Positions 63,814 through 64,000 of a stretch of 64,000 nt of DNA are shown here, piece after piece. Below the pieces are notes generated by a model. The model had not been told where the DNA came from, searched no databases, and saw only the letters and a program-made list of their open reading frames with translations. The stretch is from NCBI GenBank assembly GCA_019456145.1, contig VRUL01000012.1, positions 88,101 through 152,100 on the forward strand, in the 5' to 3' direction. Both the position numbers and the translations under genes were made by a program. This stretch comes from Planctomycetota bacterium. GTDB lineage: Bacteria > Planctomycetota > Phycisphaerae > Sedimentisphaerales > Anaerobacaceae. Position 1 is the stretch's first letter; every line of letters begins with the position of its first letter.

Positions 63814-64000
63814 GAGTTCAAATAAGTTGTGGAGTTAATATCTGCAACTATACTCGATACGCCCTCTAATACAAGTCCTTTGCGCATCAATCCGGTCAAA
63901 GATGGCCGAGTACACATTAAGGCAATTTAAGTTTTCGTGTACCGTTTTCCGATATGGTATGCATGAATACATATCCTATAGAATTAAGACAGCGGGTTCT

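Overview
The window looks like part of a planctomycete chromosome, most likely a Phycisphaerae-type lineage. This is an inference from gene families, not from a marker gene. The clues are a hydrazine-synthase-alpha-like dihaem protein, a ThuA-domain protein, a TIGR03790 protein, two uroporphyrinogen-decarboxylase-like proteins set among glycosidases, a sulfatase, and Tat-like or lipoprotein signals on the secreted enzymes. I found no tRNA, rRNA, CRISPR array, transposase or phage gene.

Region 1 (1-27.6 kb, nearly all + strand) is a surface-polysaccharide biosynthesis locus. It holds five intact GT4 glycosyltransferases, an O-antigen ligase/polymerase-like membrane protein, WecB, an NAD-dependent epimerase, two DUF3473-type polysaccharide deacetylases, a sugar formyltransferase, a heparinase II/III-like protein with its bi-domain oxidoreductase, and a PglC/WcaJ-like initiating sugar transferase. 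Set among them are genes for acyl-CoA chemistry: a PaaK/CapK-like ligase, a 3-hydroxyacyl-CoA dehydrogenase, a thiolase and a GNAT acyltransferase. This suggests that an acyl group is made or attached as part of the glycan. The locus is also full of decayed pieces: a ruined glycosyltransferase joined to a flippase tail, a methyltransferase fragment, a glycosyltransferase N-terminus run in frame into another gene, a hexapeptide-transferase tail, a second GNAT tail, and a 133-bp direct repeat flanking the ligase gene. Repeated recombination and gene replacement would explain these.

Region 2 (27.6-31.4 kb) holds a TIGR03790 protein, a VanZ-like membrane protein on the - strand, a free-standing LpxB N-terminal-type membrane protein, and an unusual exported SagB-type nitroreductase fused to a DJ-1/PfpI domain.

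Region 3 (31.6-63.8 kb) looks richer in G+C and is devoted to breaking down complex, probably sulfated, plant or algal glycans. On the + strand are a ThuA protein, a LacZ-type GH2 lipoprotein and the HzsA-like dihaem protein, which carries a C-terminal HExxH domain and is split by a one-base frameshift. NAD+ synthetase (nadE) follows on the - strand. A closely packed eight-gene - strand operon runs from 57.5 to 41.5 kb: GH67-like enzyme with a malectin insert, UroD-like protein, sulfatase, GH2, MFS sugar porter, GH38 with a rhamnogalacturonan-lyase-like N-terminus, second UroD-like protein, and Na+/solute symporter. A GH106-like rhamnosidase diverges from it across a shared promoter region, and a six-hairpin glycosidase-like protein follows. 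Together these could desulfate, trim, import and possibly demethylate a glycan rich in rhamnose, galactose, uronic acid or mannose. The substrate is inferred only.
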